Source: Hydrococcus rivularis NIES-593 (GTDB taxonomy: Bacteria > Cyanobacteriota > Cyanobacteriia > Cyanobacteriales > Microcystaceae). From it: a stretch of 64,000 nt of DNA. Made by a program: the position numbers and the translations under genes. Under the pieces are notes generated by a model that was not told the DNA's origin, ran no database searches, and saw only the letters and a list, made by a program, of their open reading frames with translations. The DNA is taken from assembly GCF_001904635.1 (NCBI RefSeq), contig NZ_MRCB01000002.1, forward strand, positions 1 through 64,000, written 5' to 3'. Positions 8,025 through 17,260 of this stretch are shown in pieces; within the stretch, counting starts at the first letter, position 1; every line of letters starts with the position of its first letter.

Positions 8025-10037
8025 CTACTCACGAATAACCGATTCCGTTGCCAGCCAAGCCCTTAATACTTCTGCAACCGACCACGCTTGAGCTATACAA
8101 CCTTTAGGCGCAAAGGGTGCATTGCCGTCAAAAATTTCGCTAATACTGCCTACGCCTGCCTCTAGAATATGATTTGCCATCGGTTCTAAAATTCTACGTG
8201 CTGCTAGGGGATCGTTAAAAACGCGCAGATGAGCCATAACATAAGCACCCAACAACCATCCCCAAACCGTTCCCTGATGGTAAGCACCGTCTCGTTGTAT
8301 GCGATCGCCCTTATAGTAACCTTGATACTGAGGGTTGTCAGGTGTAAGGCTGCGCAAGCCGTAGGGCGTTAGCAAAAGGCGATCGCAGATTTCGACTATT
8401 TTTCGCTGTTGAATGGGGGTTAACGGACTTTCTGGCAGCGATACGGCGAAAATTTGATTGGGACGCAGGGAGGCATCGTTGCCTTCTGGCGTATCGAGAA
8501 CGTCGAAACAATAGCCTAAATCCTCATTCCAAAACCGTTGGAAGCCAATCAGCGTTGCCTGCGCCATGTTGTCGTATTCCTGGTAAGGCTGTCCTAGTTG
8601 CTGGGCAAATTTAGACAGGGTTCTCAAGGCATTGTACCAAAGCGCGTTAATTTCTACGGGTTTGCCAATGCGAGGGGTAACTACCCAATCTTCCACTTTC
8701 GCATCCATCCAAGTCAGTTGTACTCCCGGCGTGCCTGCATAGAGAAGTCCGTCATGAGCATCTAAGTGAATGTTGTATCGCGTTCCTCGACGATGCCAAT
8801 CGATAATTTCTGCTAATTTGGGAAAGATTTCTTGTAGTAATCCTTCATCTCCCTTCGCTTCATAGTAGCTGCGAATAGCTTCAAAATACCAAAGAGTAGC
8901 ATCAACCGTATTGTAATCCCCATCGCTCAGGGGTTTGTTATCGTCTGGAAAGTGATTGGGTAGCATTCCCTGACTGATATATTGGGCGAAGGTGCGAATT
9001 ATGGAACGGGCAATTTCCGATCGCCCTGTGGAGAGGGTAAGTCCTGGTAAGCTAATCATGGTATCCCTTCCCCAGTCGGTAAACCAATGATAACCTGCAA
9101 TAATCGTCTTCCCATCGGGATTATCGGGTAAGGGGCGATTGACGATAAATCGATCTGCATCCAGTACCAGTTGCTTCACCCACTCAGGTGCATGTTTAGC
9201 TGCCGTCGGGTGACTCACTTGCCAAGTTTCTAACAATCTTTGCTCGTAGGCGCGACGAACTTCTAATTGAGCGATTCCATCCAAATCTGGGTTACTTTCT
9301 GTAGTGGCGACAACGGTTAAAGATTGGCCCGGTTCGAGGGCAGTGTCATAGGTGGCTATTTTAACTGCATAGAGGTTATCGTCGAAGTGGTCTAATCCGC
9401 GATCGCGTTCTCTCTCTAATTCAAATCCGTAGTACCATTCATTGACTGGGGAAACAGTAACGCGATCGGCAAGTATATAGTAAGGAACGGCATTGGGAAA
9501 TGCATTTACTCGTACCCCCCGCGCGATCGATTCCAAGTGCATGCGCCAGTTTCCCGCCCTAGTTCTGCTGTGATAGTCGCGATAATTCACCAAGACTTTG
9601 AGCGAAAGGCTGAGGGGTTGCGCGGCTTCATACACCCTATAGTAAATATAAGTTGTATTCGAGCCGGGTTGCATCCAAATTCGTTTTTCTAATAACACAT
9701 CTTCTATCCGATAGCGCCATAGCGGAATAGTTCCTTCTAAAGAGAAGCTGTCAAGATAGCGATACCCCTGCGGATCGACTGTTTCGTTAATCCAATTATT
9801 CGTAAACAGGGGATAAATCAAGCCATTATAGTAAGCCGTGTCGTCAATTTTCGACACTAATAAAGTGCGTTCCAAGGGAGGTTTTAAGGCAGCGACGAGT
9901 ATGCCATGATAGCCTCTGGTAAGCCAATTGGCGAGAGTTCCCGACGCATAACCGCCAATTCCATTGGTCACTAACCATTCTCGCGTCTGTAGGGCGTTTA
10001 GATCGCTACAGATTTCTCGTCCAAAATCAATCCTCAT
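8025..10037 (-). CDS. Amylo-alpha-1,6-glucosidase (GH133-type debranching enzyme)
   Basis: The 670-residue protein has the N-terminal beta-sandwich of bacterial/archaeal glycogen debranching enzymes (EWLVTNGIGGYASGTLA near residue 20) and a C-terminal (alpha/alpha)6 catalytic domain. The latter has GYHWFTDWGRDTMISLPGL (about residue 315), DATLWYFEAI and the RDGAYHQGTVWGWLLGAY block near the end. The acidic residues expected for catalysis are present. It should cleave alpha-1,6 branches in glycogen. It is complete and transcribed alone on the minus strand. Confidence 0.9.
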   Translation of the reverse strand: MRIDFGREICSDLNALQTREWLVTNGIGGYASGTLANWLTRGYHGILVAALKPPLERTLLVSKIDDTAYYNGLIYPLFTNNWINETVDPQGYRYLDSFSLEGTIPLWRYRIEDVLLEKRIWMQPGSNTTYIYYRVYEAAQPLSLSLKVLVNYRDYHSRTRAGNWRMHLESIARGVRVNAFPNAVPYYILADRVTVSPVNEWYYGFELERERDRGLDHFDDNLYAVKIATYDTALEPGQSLTVVATTESNPDLDGIAQLEVRRAYEQRLLETWQVSHPTAAKHAPEWVKQLVLDADRFIVNRPLPDNPDGKTIIAGYHWFTDWGRDTMISLPGLTLSTGRSEIARSIIRTFAQYISQGMLPNHFPDDNKPLSDGDYNTVDATLWYFEAIRSYYEAKGDEGLLQEIFPKLAEIIDWHRRGTRYNIHLDAHDGLLYAGTPGVQLTWMDAKVEDWVVTPRIGKPVEINALWYNALRTLSKFAQQLGQPYQEYDNMAQATLIGFQRFWNEDLGYCFDVLDTPEGNDASLRPNQIFAVSLPESPLTPIQQRKIVEICDRLLLTPYGLRSLTPDNPQYQGYYKGDRIQRDGAYHQGTVWGWLLGAYVMAHLRVFNDPLAARRILEPMANHILEAGVGSISEIFDGNAPFAPKGCIAQAWSVAEVLRAWLATESVIRE

Positions 10038-10586
10038 AGCTTTTTTTGAATGCTTCTTTGAGCGTTCGATCCGACTGGCAAGCGCTTACCTATGCGATTG
10101 TTCTGGAGTATTAGGAACAGTAGCGATCGCAGTCGGAATATTCGCTATTTGTCGCGATCGCACTGCCAGGATTTGTTGTTCGATGGCAGACTAATCGCGA
10201 TCGCTTTGAGCGTTTAAATCAATTCCACGTAATTATAGAACAAGGCAGACTTTCACCAGAAGCCCTTAATAACAAAGGTTATATCAATTCTGTCAATAAT
10301 CAATTGCAGTTTTTGCTAAACAGTAATACAGTAATTAGGTTAGAAAACCAATAACTATTTAAGGTTTTTGTGAATCTGGATTGGCGGTTATAGAATTTAT
10401 AGCCGTCATTTTTCTATGATAAATAGCTGTAGTAGCGCGTCTACTTTAAAATAGTGCCAATATGAAGAGTGTCTCGCGTGCCAACCAGATGCTCGCGCTA
10501 ACGCACAAATTTAATATTGACAATGCTTACGGGAGTCAATTCGGCAGATAACACCAACATTAAGCAAGCGATCGCTTGACAAAATC
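10038..10586. other. 549-bp gene-poor region with a possible decayed small ORF
   Basis: Apart from the ORF remnant annotated separately, the stretch holds HIP1 octamers and AT-rich sequence. A divergent promoter region for the debranching enzyme and the CRTISO-like gene must lie here. I see no tRNA, riboswitch or insertion sequence. Confidence 0.4.
10105..10354 (+). pseudogene. Possible remnant of a small membrane protein gene
   Basis: From about 10123 to the stop at 10354 one frame reads as plausible protein: GFVVRWQTNRDRFERLNQF, then EQGRLSPEALNNKGYINS and NTVIRLENQ. It has no usable start codon and a TAG just upstream at about 10120. In a neighbouring frame the preceding bases read as a hydrophobic helix (GVLGTVAIAVGIFAI). 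A membrane segment joined to a polar tail by a frameshift near a HIP1 octamer (about 10150) would explain both. No family is recognised. It may also be chance. Confidence 0.3.
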
Positions 10587-12059
10587 ATGAGTTTAGATGT
10601 CATTGTTATCGGGAGTGGAATTGGCGGATTAACAGCTGGCGCATTGTTAGCAAGATATGGCAAAAAAGTATTAATTTGTGAAAGTCATACCATTGCTGGC
10701 GGTGCCGCGCATAGTTTTTCTCGTCGTGGTTTTCATTTCGATTCAGGACCTTCTTTTTATTGTGGTTTGGGCAATAAATTTCCGAGTCTCAATCCTCTCA
10801 AACAAGTCTTAGACGTATTAGGAGAATCTTTAGAAGTCATTCCCTACGATCCCCTCGGACATTATCATTTTCCTGAAGGAACTTTTCCAGTTTATAGCAA
10901 TCTGCAAAAATATCGCCAAGAGGTCGCTCAAGTTACCCCTCAAGGCGCACAAGAATTAGAAAGATTTGAGCAACGTCTATTATCTCTTTACGATTGTCTA
11001 AAAGATATTCCCACGATTGCTTTGCGAGCCGATTGGCAATTAATTCCTATTTTAATCTCGCGTTGTTTTCCTGCTTTATTAAAGTTATTACCTCAAATAA
11101 ATATCATTAATTCTTCTGTGGGAGACGTTATGGATCGAGAAGTTAGCGATCCTTGGGTACGCAGATTAATTGACTTGGAATGTTTTCTGCTATCGGGATT
11201 AAAAGCGCATGGTACGATCGCGCCCGAAGTGGCTTTTATGTTAGGCGAAAGGACTCGCGTTGGCGTTGAATATCCGGTTGGCGGCAGCGGAGCAATTGTT
11301 GATGCCCTAATCAGAGGTTTTCAGCGGTGGGGAGGAGAGTTATGGGTAGGAACTCATGTCGAACAAATTTTAGTAAAATCTGGCAAAGTTATTGGAGTTA
11401 AATTACGTAAAGGAGAAATTATTAAAGCGCCAATCGTGATTTCTAATGCGACGATTTGGGATACTTATGGAAAACTATTAAAGCCAGAAGATTTACCCAG
11501 AACGTATCGAGAAGAAGCTCTAAAAACTCCAGCGATCGAGAGTTTTATGCACCTTCATTTAGGAATTAAAGCTGATGGTTTGGAAGAATTGACGGGACAT
11601 CATGTCGTCGTTCATGACAGCAAACAAGATATTGCAAAACCAGGAAATACTTGTATGATTTCCATTCCTTCAGTATGGGATTGCAATCTTGCTCCAGAGG
11701 GATATCATGTCGTTCATGCTTATACCTTAGAAGCTTATGAAGGGTGGCAAAAAGATGAAAAATATGAAGATAAAAAACGAGAAAAAGCACAATTTTTATA
11801 TTGTGCTTTAGAAAAAGTAATTCCAGATATTCGTCAACGAATTACTTTAGAATTGATTGGAACTCCCTTAACGCATTCTCATTTTCTTCGTCGTTTTCAA
11901 GGAACTTATGGTGCTGCGATCGCAGCAGGAAAAGGCATGTTTCCTGGCTGCCATACGCCGATTTCTGGTTTATATCGCGTCGGGGACAGCACTATGCCAG
12001 GAATTGGCGTTCCTGCCGTCGCTGCATCGGGGATTTTATGTGCAAATACCTTAAAATAA
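10587..12059 (+). CDS. CRTISO/phytoene-desaturase-like FAD oxidoreductase
   Basis: The 490-residue flavoprotein starts with a dinucleotide-binding fold, VIVIGSGIGGLTAGALLARYG (Gly-x-Gly-x-x-Gly, about residues 5-25), followed by the CESHTIAGGAAHSF block. The C-terminal FAD segment GLYRVGDSTMPGIGVPAVAASG is intact. This is the carotenoid isomerase (CrtH)/phytoene desaturase superfamily. Cyanobacteria often have several paralogues, so I do not assign the prolycopene isomerase function outright. It ends only six bases before the convergent kinase gene. Confidence 0.8.
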   Translation: MSLDVIVIGSGIGGLTAGALLARYGKKVLICESHTIAGGAAHSFSRRGFHFDSGPSFYCGLGNKFPSLNPLKQVLDVLGESLEVIPYDPLGHYHFPEGTFPVYSNLQKYRQEVAQVTPQGAQELERFEQRLLSLYDCLKDIPTIALRADWQLIPILISRCFPALLKLLPQINIINSSVGDVMDREVSDPWVRRLIDLECFLLSGLKAHGTIAPEVAFMLGERTRVGVEYPVGGSGAIVDALIRGFQRWGGELWVGTHVEQILVKSGKVIGVKLRKGEIIKAPIVISNATIWDTYGKLLKPEDLPRTYREEALKTPAIESFMHLHLGIKADGLEELTGHHVVVHDSKQDIAKPGNTCMISIPSVWDCNLAPEGYHVVHAYTLEAYEGWQKDEKYEDKKREKAQFLYCALEKVIPDIRQRITLELIGTPLTHSHFLRRFQGTYGAAIAAGKGMFPGCHTPISGLYRVGDSTMPGIGVPAVAASGILCANTLK

Positions 12060-12065
12060 GTTCGT

Positions 12066-13943
12066 TTACCAAAGGTTTTTTTTGGACGATGATGGCGATC
12101 GCGATGAAGACGATGGCGATCGCTTCGGACTTCCTCCCCATAAAGATCTTCTTGAGGATGCACGGCGCACAGACGATTGCACCCGTCGCGAAGAAGGTCG
12201 GTTAGATTTCAAGGTTCTGGATGGTTTGGCCCTGCCGTAGGAGGAAACCTGTCGATTGAGGCTATTCTGTGTTGTTTTTCGAGGTAAGGTTGACGAGCGA
12301 GACGAATTTTTCCTGGCTTTAGGCTGTGCTTGTTGTTGTGCTTCCCGAACTTGTTGCTCGATTTTGGTTTGAATTTCTGCTATCTTGACATTAGCATGGG
12401 ATAATTGCGTCTTTACCTTGCCAGCAACGACAGGATCGAAAGGAATAGCCTTTAGATGCTCTCGTACTCTATCCCATTGAGCTTTTGCTTGTCGGTACTG
12501 GGCAAGCGTTTTAGCAGCTTCTGTAGTTTTTGTAGCTTCAGTTATGAGCGTTTCTGCTTGCTGAAGTTTTTGTTGGGCTTTCCGTCCCCTTACGACTCTG
12601 ACATTGATTTGCTCGAAGCGAGTTTGATAGTCTTTTAAAGTCTGTCGAGCTTGTAAAGAGACTTCGGCATCGTTGGGAATAGTTTTTAATTGGGTCAGGG
12701 TTTGCTTGAAGCGATCGCGTGCATTTTGCAATTCTTCCACGCTTTGCGCTCGACTGGCTTGAGAAATTGCCTCTTGTCCTCGTTCGACTTGTTCTTGATA
12801 AACCGTCTGATATCGTGCATCTGCCGAACAATTATCTAACTTCTTACATAAACCTGGGATGAAAGGAGAGCCAAAACCGATCGCTATGCTGCCCAGAAGC
12901 ATACTAGCAGCCACTACTCCACCTGCTTTGATGAGTTTGCCACTTTTACTGGGGGTCTTATCTTCGCGAAAGATTTTATCTTGAGGCGGCGGACTGAGGT
13001 CTTGTTTTGGTGCTGCTCCAGAAACGAAAAGCGCACTCGGTCGAACAAACGACGACATAATAATGGGCGTGGATTTGCTCTCAGGTGCGGAGGCGGACAA
13101 AGCGGCGAGAACTTCTTTTGCTGATTGATAGCGCTCTTTAGGCTTTTCTGCCAGCATACGGCTGAAAATTTGCCTTAAACCGTCGCTAATTTCTACATAA
13201 TTCTGCCACTGCCATTCCATTGTATGACTGTCAAATAGCTCGGTTGGCGCTCTTCCGGTCAATAAAACTAGAGCCGTGACAGCTAGCGAATAAAGATCGC
13301 TACTGGGATAGCACTGCCCCATCCGAATCTGTTCTGGAGGCGAGTAACCCCGTTTTCCTACTAAAGAAACTGCGCCTAACGGGGCATTGTGGCTAATCTG
13401 GCTGTAGTACCCATGAGTGACCGCTTCTTTGACAATGCCGAGATCGATGAGGATTGGCTTGCCACGCTGTCTGGAAAACATGATATTATCCGGTGCAACA
13501 TCCCGATGAATGACATGGCAGCCATGAAGATAATCCAGCACCGGCAGCAGATCTTTGAGTAATCGAAGGACTTCAGCTTCACCAAAAACTTGACCTCGCT
13601 CTAAGCGTTGGTTGAGAAGTTCCCAGTAGGTTTTTCCATCAATATATTCCTGAATGATGCAGAATCGTTCTCGATCTTCAAACCAGTTGAGAAATTGAGG
13701 AATCTGGGGATGATCCAGTTTTTGTAAGACTCTTGCTTCTCTTTTAAAGAGTTCGAGAGCTTTTCGGAACGTCTTTTCTTGCTGTGTAATTGGAAAAAAT
13801 TCTTTTAGGACGCACAAAGCGCCCAAACACCGTCGGTCGGAGACGAGATAAGTTCGACCGAATCCACCTCGTCCCAGGAGGGTTTCTATGCGGTAGCGAT
13901 CGCCTATAAAAGTACCAGGAGATATCTCTAATAAGGCTGTCAT
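12066..13943 (-). CDS. Membrane-anchored Ser/Thr protein kinase
   Basis: A Hanks-type kinase domain fills residues 15-275: P-loop GRGGFGRTYLV, catalytic Lys in VLKEFF, HRDVAPDNIMF catalytic loop and DLG in place of DFG. One transmembrane helix follows near residue 345 (GGVVAASMLLGSIAIGFG). After it comes a Gln/Ala-rich coiled-coil-like region (about 375-530) and a strongly basic Arg/Ser-rich tail of about 90 residues. The catalytic loop lacks the usual Lys after HRD, a variation seen in other cyanobacterial kinases. ATG at 13943 is chosen over the TTG two codons upstream. The targets are unknown. Confidence 0.88.
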   Translation of the reverse strand: MTALLEISPGTFIGDRYRIETLLGRGGFGRTYLVSDRRCLGALCVLKEFFPITQQEKTFRKALELFKREARVLQKLDHPQIPQFLNWFEDRERFCIIQEYIDGKTYWELLNQRLERGQVFGEAEVLRLLKDLLPVLDYLHGCHVIHRDVAPDNIMFSRQRGKPILIDLGIVKEAVTHGYYSQISHNAPLGAVSLVGKRGYSPPEQIRMGQCYPSSDLYSLAVTALVLLTGRAPTELFDSHTMEWQWQNYVEISDGLRQIFSRMLAEKPKERYQSAKEVLAALSASAPESKSTPIIMSSFVRPSALFVSGAAPKQDLSPPPQDKIFREDKTPSKSGKLIKAGGVVAASMLLGSIAIGFGSPFIPGLCKKLDNCSADARYQTVYQEQVERGQEAISQASRAQSVEELQNARDRFKQTLTQLKTIPNDAEVSLQARQTLKDYQTRFEQINVRVVRGRKAQQKLQQAETLITEATKTTEAAKTLAQYRQAKAQWDRVREHLKAIPFDPVVAGKVKTQLSHANVKIAEIQTKIEQQVREAQQQAQPKARKNSSRSSTLPRKTTQNSLNRQVSSYGRAKPSRTLKSNRPSSRRVQSSVRRASSRRSLWGGSPKRSPSSSSRSPSSSKKNLW

Positions 13944-14057
13944 ATTCAATCGATCGATGATGGCTACAGATGGATTGGTGAATGGGAGACGGGAAACTAG
14001 GAGACTTCTGAGACAAGGAAAAGATTTACTTCCGAGTTCCGACTTCTAATAACTGAT

Positions 14058-15185
14058 TTATAGCGTTCGTGCTATTGAAATGCAAGCCATGAGATCGGCA
14101 TTGGTTTTAATCGCTTGGGCGTTAATATGAGTTATAGTTGCGCGATACCCTCTCTCTTGCAGTGCTTGAATCAGATGCGATCGCTTGGGAAGATCTAATT
14201 TTCCCCTTCGTCCGATCTCTGTGAGGGTATAAAAATAAGGAGGAAAATCTGTTTCTGCTTCCATCGTTGCCAGCAATTCTAAGCGTTTCGACCATTCTAA
14301 CCGTTGGGCAAGAGATTGCATTCGCCTCAACTGTTCTCGGTGATGGAGTTGTCCTAACCACATGGGACCGCTGAGGATTAAAAGGGAGCCATCTCTTTGA
14401 CAACAGGTTTTCCCTAACTTTCGCCAAGAAACCACTTGATAATCGCCGCATTGGTGGCAGTAGCCAAGAAAGCCATAGTTTTCAGGAGTTAAACAAGGTT
14501 TAGCGAGCAAACGCAGCATAACTCGATAGGTTTGACCCGTAAAAAGCGAAAAAATCGGCTCAATTCCCAGTTTTATACTGGCTGCTGCCTGTTGTGCGCT
14601 GCCGATGAGTAGCCTGAGGACTTGTTCTTGAGAGGCAGGATGACAGCGAGTGTATGCACCATAGATGCTGAGGCTATTTTCTGGCTGGTGTCCCGTCGCC
14701 GTGCGTCCGTCGGTACTGGTGAGATAAAGCAGTCCGCCGATTTTGGTTGCCCATAAAGCGGTATGAAGATAGGGAGCAGCCGAACCAAAACAGTCTACAT
14801 CGACCAAATCGTAATAATCTCGTCGATTGTAGCAATCGAAAAAGATGCGATTGGCATCGGTGTGGGTTATTTGACATTGACCCGACGCGATCGCATCTTT
14901 TAAATTATTCTCTAATACCGGTCTTATTTCTGGATTGCTGTCATTTGCCCAAATCCAATCCGCACCGCTTTCTAACCAGTAGCGCAAAGTCCGCACCCCG
15001 CATCCGGTCATTGCATCTATCACTCGCAGGATTCCCCGATCGGATTTATAGATTGCCGCCGCTAAAACGCCTAAATCCCGCACGACTTGACTAGCAGAAC
15101 GATAAAATGCATTGCCAACTTGAAATTTAGCTTTACCTTCGGTATAGAAAGTGGCACTGACAGAATCAGGAGTCGAATCTGACAT
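14058..15185 (-). CDS. trm1: Trm1-type tRNA (guanine26-N2)-dimethyltransferase
   Basis: The 375-residue protein follows the Trm1 pattern. The N-terminus KAKFQVGNAFYRSASQVVRD matches the family entry segment. SAM motifs follow as DAMTGCGVRTLRYW and WANDSNPE, and VDVDCFGSAAPYLHTAL replaces the usual DPFGS. A C-terminal domain has CHQCG and a later Cys pair (KTCCQR) fitting a zinc site. Trm1 makes m2,2G26 in archaea and eukaryotes. In bacteria it is restricted, to my knowledge, to Aquifex and some cyanobacteria. Complete and single-gene, upstream of the kinase in the same direction. Confidence 0.85.
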   Translation of the reverse strand: MSDSTPDSVSATFYTEGKAKFQVGNAFYRSASQVVRDLGVLAAAIYKSDRGILRVIDAMTGCGVRTLRYWLESGADWIWANDSNPEIRPVLENNLKDAIASGQCQITHTDANRIFFDCYNRRDYYDLVDVDCFGSAAPYLHTALWATKIGGLLYLTSTDGRTATGHQPENSLSIYGAYTRCHPASQEQVLRLLIGSAQQAAASIKLGIEPIFSLFTGQTYRVMLRLLAKPCLTPENYGFLGYCHQCGDYQVVSWRKLGKTCCQRDGSLLILSGPMWLGQLHHREQLRRMQSLAQRLEWSKRLELLATMEAETDFPPYFYTLTEIGRRGKLDLPKRSHLIQALQERGYRATITHINAQAIKTNADLMACISIARTL

Positions 15186-15322
15186 TGAAGGTATTGGTTA
15201 TTAGTTAGCGGTTAGTCGTTAGTCTTTAGGAAAAAATTGCTACTAGCTAGTAGATAGAAAATAAGTTCTCCGTCTAAGATGCTAAAATCCGTTTTAAACG
15301 GCAAGATAAGCATTAAATCGAT

Positions 15323-17167
15323 TTAGAAATTAGCGCGATCGCGAATGGCTGCCATTAACTTGTCAATAACGGTCGCGACTGCTAGTTCCCCTAATTCTCC
15401 AGAGGCGCGAGTGCGAATATTCAAGGTATTGGATTCTACCTCTTTTGCCCCTACCACTGCCATAACAGGAATTTTTTGCTTCTCGGCATTGCGAATCATT
15501 TTTGCCAAGCGTTCGCCGCTGGTATCGGCTTCGGCGCGAATGCCTTGCGATCGCATTTGTGCTGCCACTTGTTTGGCATAATCCAATTGCAGGTCGCTGA
15601 CGGGTAAAATTCGCACTTGTTCGGGAGCAAGCCACAAAGGAAAATCTCCCGCATATTGTTCGATCAAAATACCGATCAAACGCTCTAGCGAACCAAAGGG
15701 AGCGCGGTGAATCATCACAGGACGCTTGCGAGTTCCATCTTCAGCCACGTACTCTAACTCGAATCGTTCTGGCAGGTTGTAATCCACCTGTACCGTTCCC
15801 AGTTGCCACTCGCGCTCTAGGGCATCGCGAACGATAAAATCGAGTTTGGGACCATAAAAAGCCGCTTCCCCGATGCCTTCAAAGTGCTCCATCCCCAGAG
15901 TTTCGACGGCGTGACGGATCGCCTTTTCTGCTTTATTCCAAGCTTCGTCGGAACCGATATACTTATCGCTATCAGGATCGCGAAAACTCAGTCGCGCTTT
16001 AAAGTTCTTGTCGAGTTTGAGCGTTTTAATAACTGACAAGATCAAATCCACTACGTTGAGGAATTCACTCTCTAGTTGCTCTGGAGTGACAAATAGGTGG
16101 GCATCATCTTGAGTAAAGCCGCGTACCCGCGTCAGTCCTCCCAATTCTCCCGATTGCTCGTAGCGATAAACAGTACCGAATTCTGCCAAGCGCATCGGCA
16201 ATTCTCGATAGGAACGCAACTCGCTCTTGTAAATCTGGATATGGAAAGGACAGTTCATCGCTTTGAGTACAAAACCTTGTTCGTGCGCCGCGGCTTCCTC
16301 GTTCTCTGCCATCATGGGAAACAGGTCTTCTTTGTATTTCTGCCAGTGTCCGGAGGTTTTGAATAATTCCACTCTGCCAATATGGGGGGTGACTACAGGC
16401 AAATAACCGCGTTTAATCTGTTCTTGCTTGAGGAAATCTTCCAGAAGGCTCCTCAATACGGTGCCTTTGGGAGTCCACAAGGGCAACCCCGGTCCTACGA
16501 GGTCGGAAAAGACAAATAAGCCTAATTCTTTACCCAGTTTGCGGTGATCGCGCTTAAGGGCTTCTTCTTTGCGTCGTTTGTATTCTTCGAGTTGTTCTGG
16601 GGTTTCCCATGCCGTTCCATAGATGCGCTGCAATTGCGCTTTGGTAGCATCTCCGCGCCAATAAGCCCCAGCGACATGTTCGAGTTCGATCGCTTTGGGG
16701 TTAATTTGTCCCGTACTTTCGAGATGGGGCCCCGCACAAAGATCCCACCATTGGTCGCCGAGATGGTAAATAGTAATCGGTTCTTGAATGCTTTCGAGAA
16801 TTTCTAACTTGTAAGGTTCGTTAATTTCTTTGATGCGGCGTTCCGCTTCCTCGCGAGTCACTTCTTCTCGAATGACTGGTAGGTTACGATTGACGATTTT
16901 AATCATTTCCTTCTCGATCGCTTTGAGATCCTTTTCAGAAAAAGGTTCTGCGAGATCGAAGTCGTAATAAAATCCTGTTTCCGTCCAAGGTCCGATAGTC
17001 ACCTGTGCTTTGGGAAATAGCTTCTGCACCGCCATTGCCATGATGTGAGAAGTGGTGTGCCGAATTTTTTTGAGATGTTCCGATTCGCTGGTGCGAGGAA
17101 GCCGAATGGGTTTTTGCTGTTCCTCTGAAGCAGCCGATTCGGCGATAGGCTTCGGACCGTTAACCAT
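15323..17167 (-). CDS. thrS: Threonyl-tRNA synthetase lacking the TGS domain
   Basis: This class II synthetase charges tRNA-Thr. At 614 residues it starts almost directly in the editing domain (HTTSHIMAMAVQKLFP, about residues 37-52). It therefore lacks the roughly 60-residue TGS domain of E. coli ThrS, as is usual in many cyanobacteria. The SAD region, the catalytic core (NCPFHIQIY, the RYEQSGELGGLTRVRGFTQDD motif 2 block, MIHRAPFGSLERL motif 3) and the C-terminal anticodon-binding domain (WLAPEQVRILPVSD) are complete. No T-box-like leader is visible upstream, as expected for this phylum. Confidence 0.95.
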   Translation of the reverse strand: MVNGPKPIAESAASEEQQKPIRLPRTSESEHLKKIRHTTSHIMAMAVQKLFPKAQVTIGPWTETGFYYDFDLAEPFSEKDLKAIEKEMIKIVNRNLPVIREEVTREEAERRIKEINEPYKLEILESIQEPITIYHLGDQWWDLCAGPHLESTGQINPKAIELEHVAGAYWRGDATKAQLQRIYGTAWETPEQLEEYKRRKEEALKRDHRKLGKELGLFVFSDLVGPGLPLWTPKGTVLRSLLEDFLKQEQIKRGYLPVVTPHIGRVELFKTSGHWQKYKEDLFPMMAENEEAAAHEQGFVLKAMNCPFHIQIYKSELRSYRELPMRLAEFGTVYRYEQSGELGGLTRVRGFTQDDAHLFVTPEQLESEFLNVVDLILSVIKTLKLDKNFKARLSFRDPDSDKYIGSDEAWNKAEKAIRHAVETLGMEHFEGIGEAAFYGPKLDFIVRDALEREWQLGTVQVDYNLPERFELEYVAEDGTRKRPVMIHRAPFGSLERLIGILIEQYAGDFPLWLAPEQVRILPVSDLQLDYAKQVAAQMRSQGIRAEADTSGERLAKMIRNAEKQKIPVMAVVGAKEVESNTLNIRTRASGELGELAVATVIDKLMAAIRDRANF

Positions 17168-17260
17168 ACCAGTAACTCTTTTTATCCTTTACATTTATTG
17201 ACTTGCACGTACTATTACCATGATACTTGCAAAGACAAAGTGATTCTATCTCGAACAAGG

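Noticed and set aside
11801-12205. 134-codon ORF over the 3' end of the CRTISO-like gene
   Set aside because: It runs in another frame through a conserved FAD motif and into the kinase tail, with no protein-like pattern of its own.
15186-17260. T-box leader for thrS
   Set aside because: The upstream spacer is under 100 bases and lacks a T-box core. Cyanobacteria are not known to use this control.
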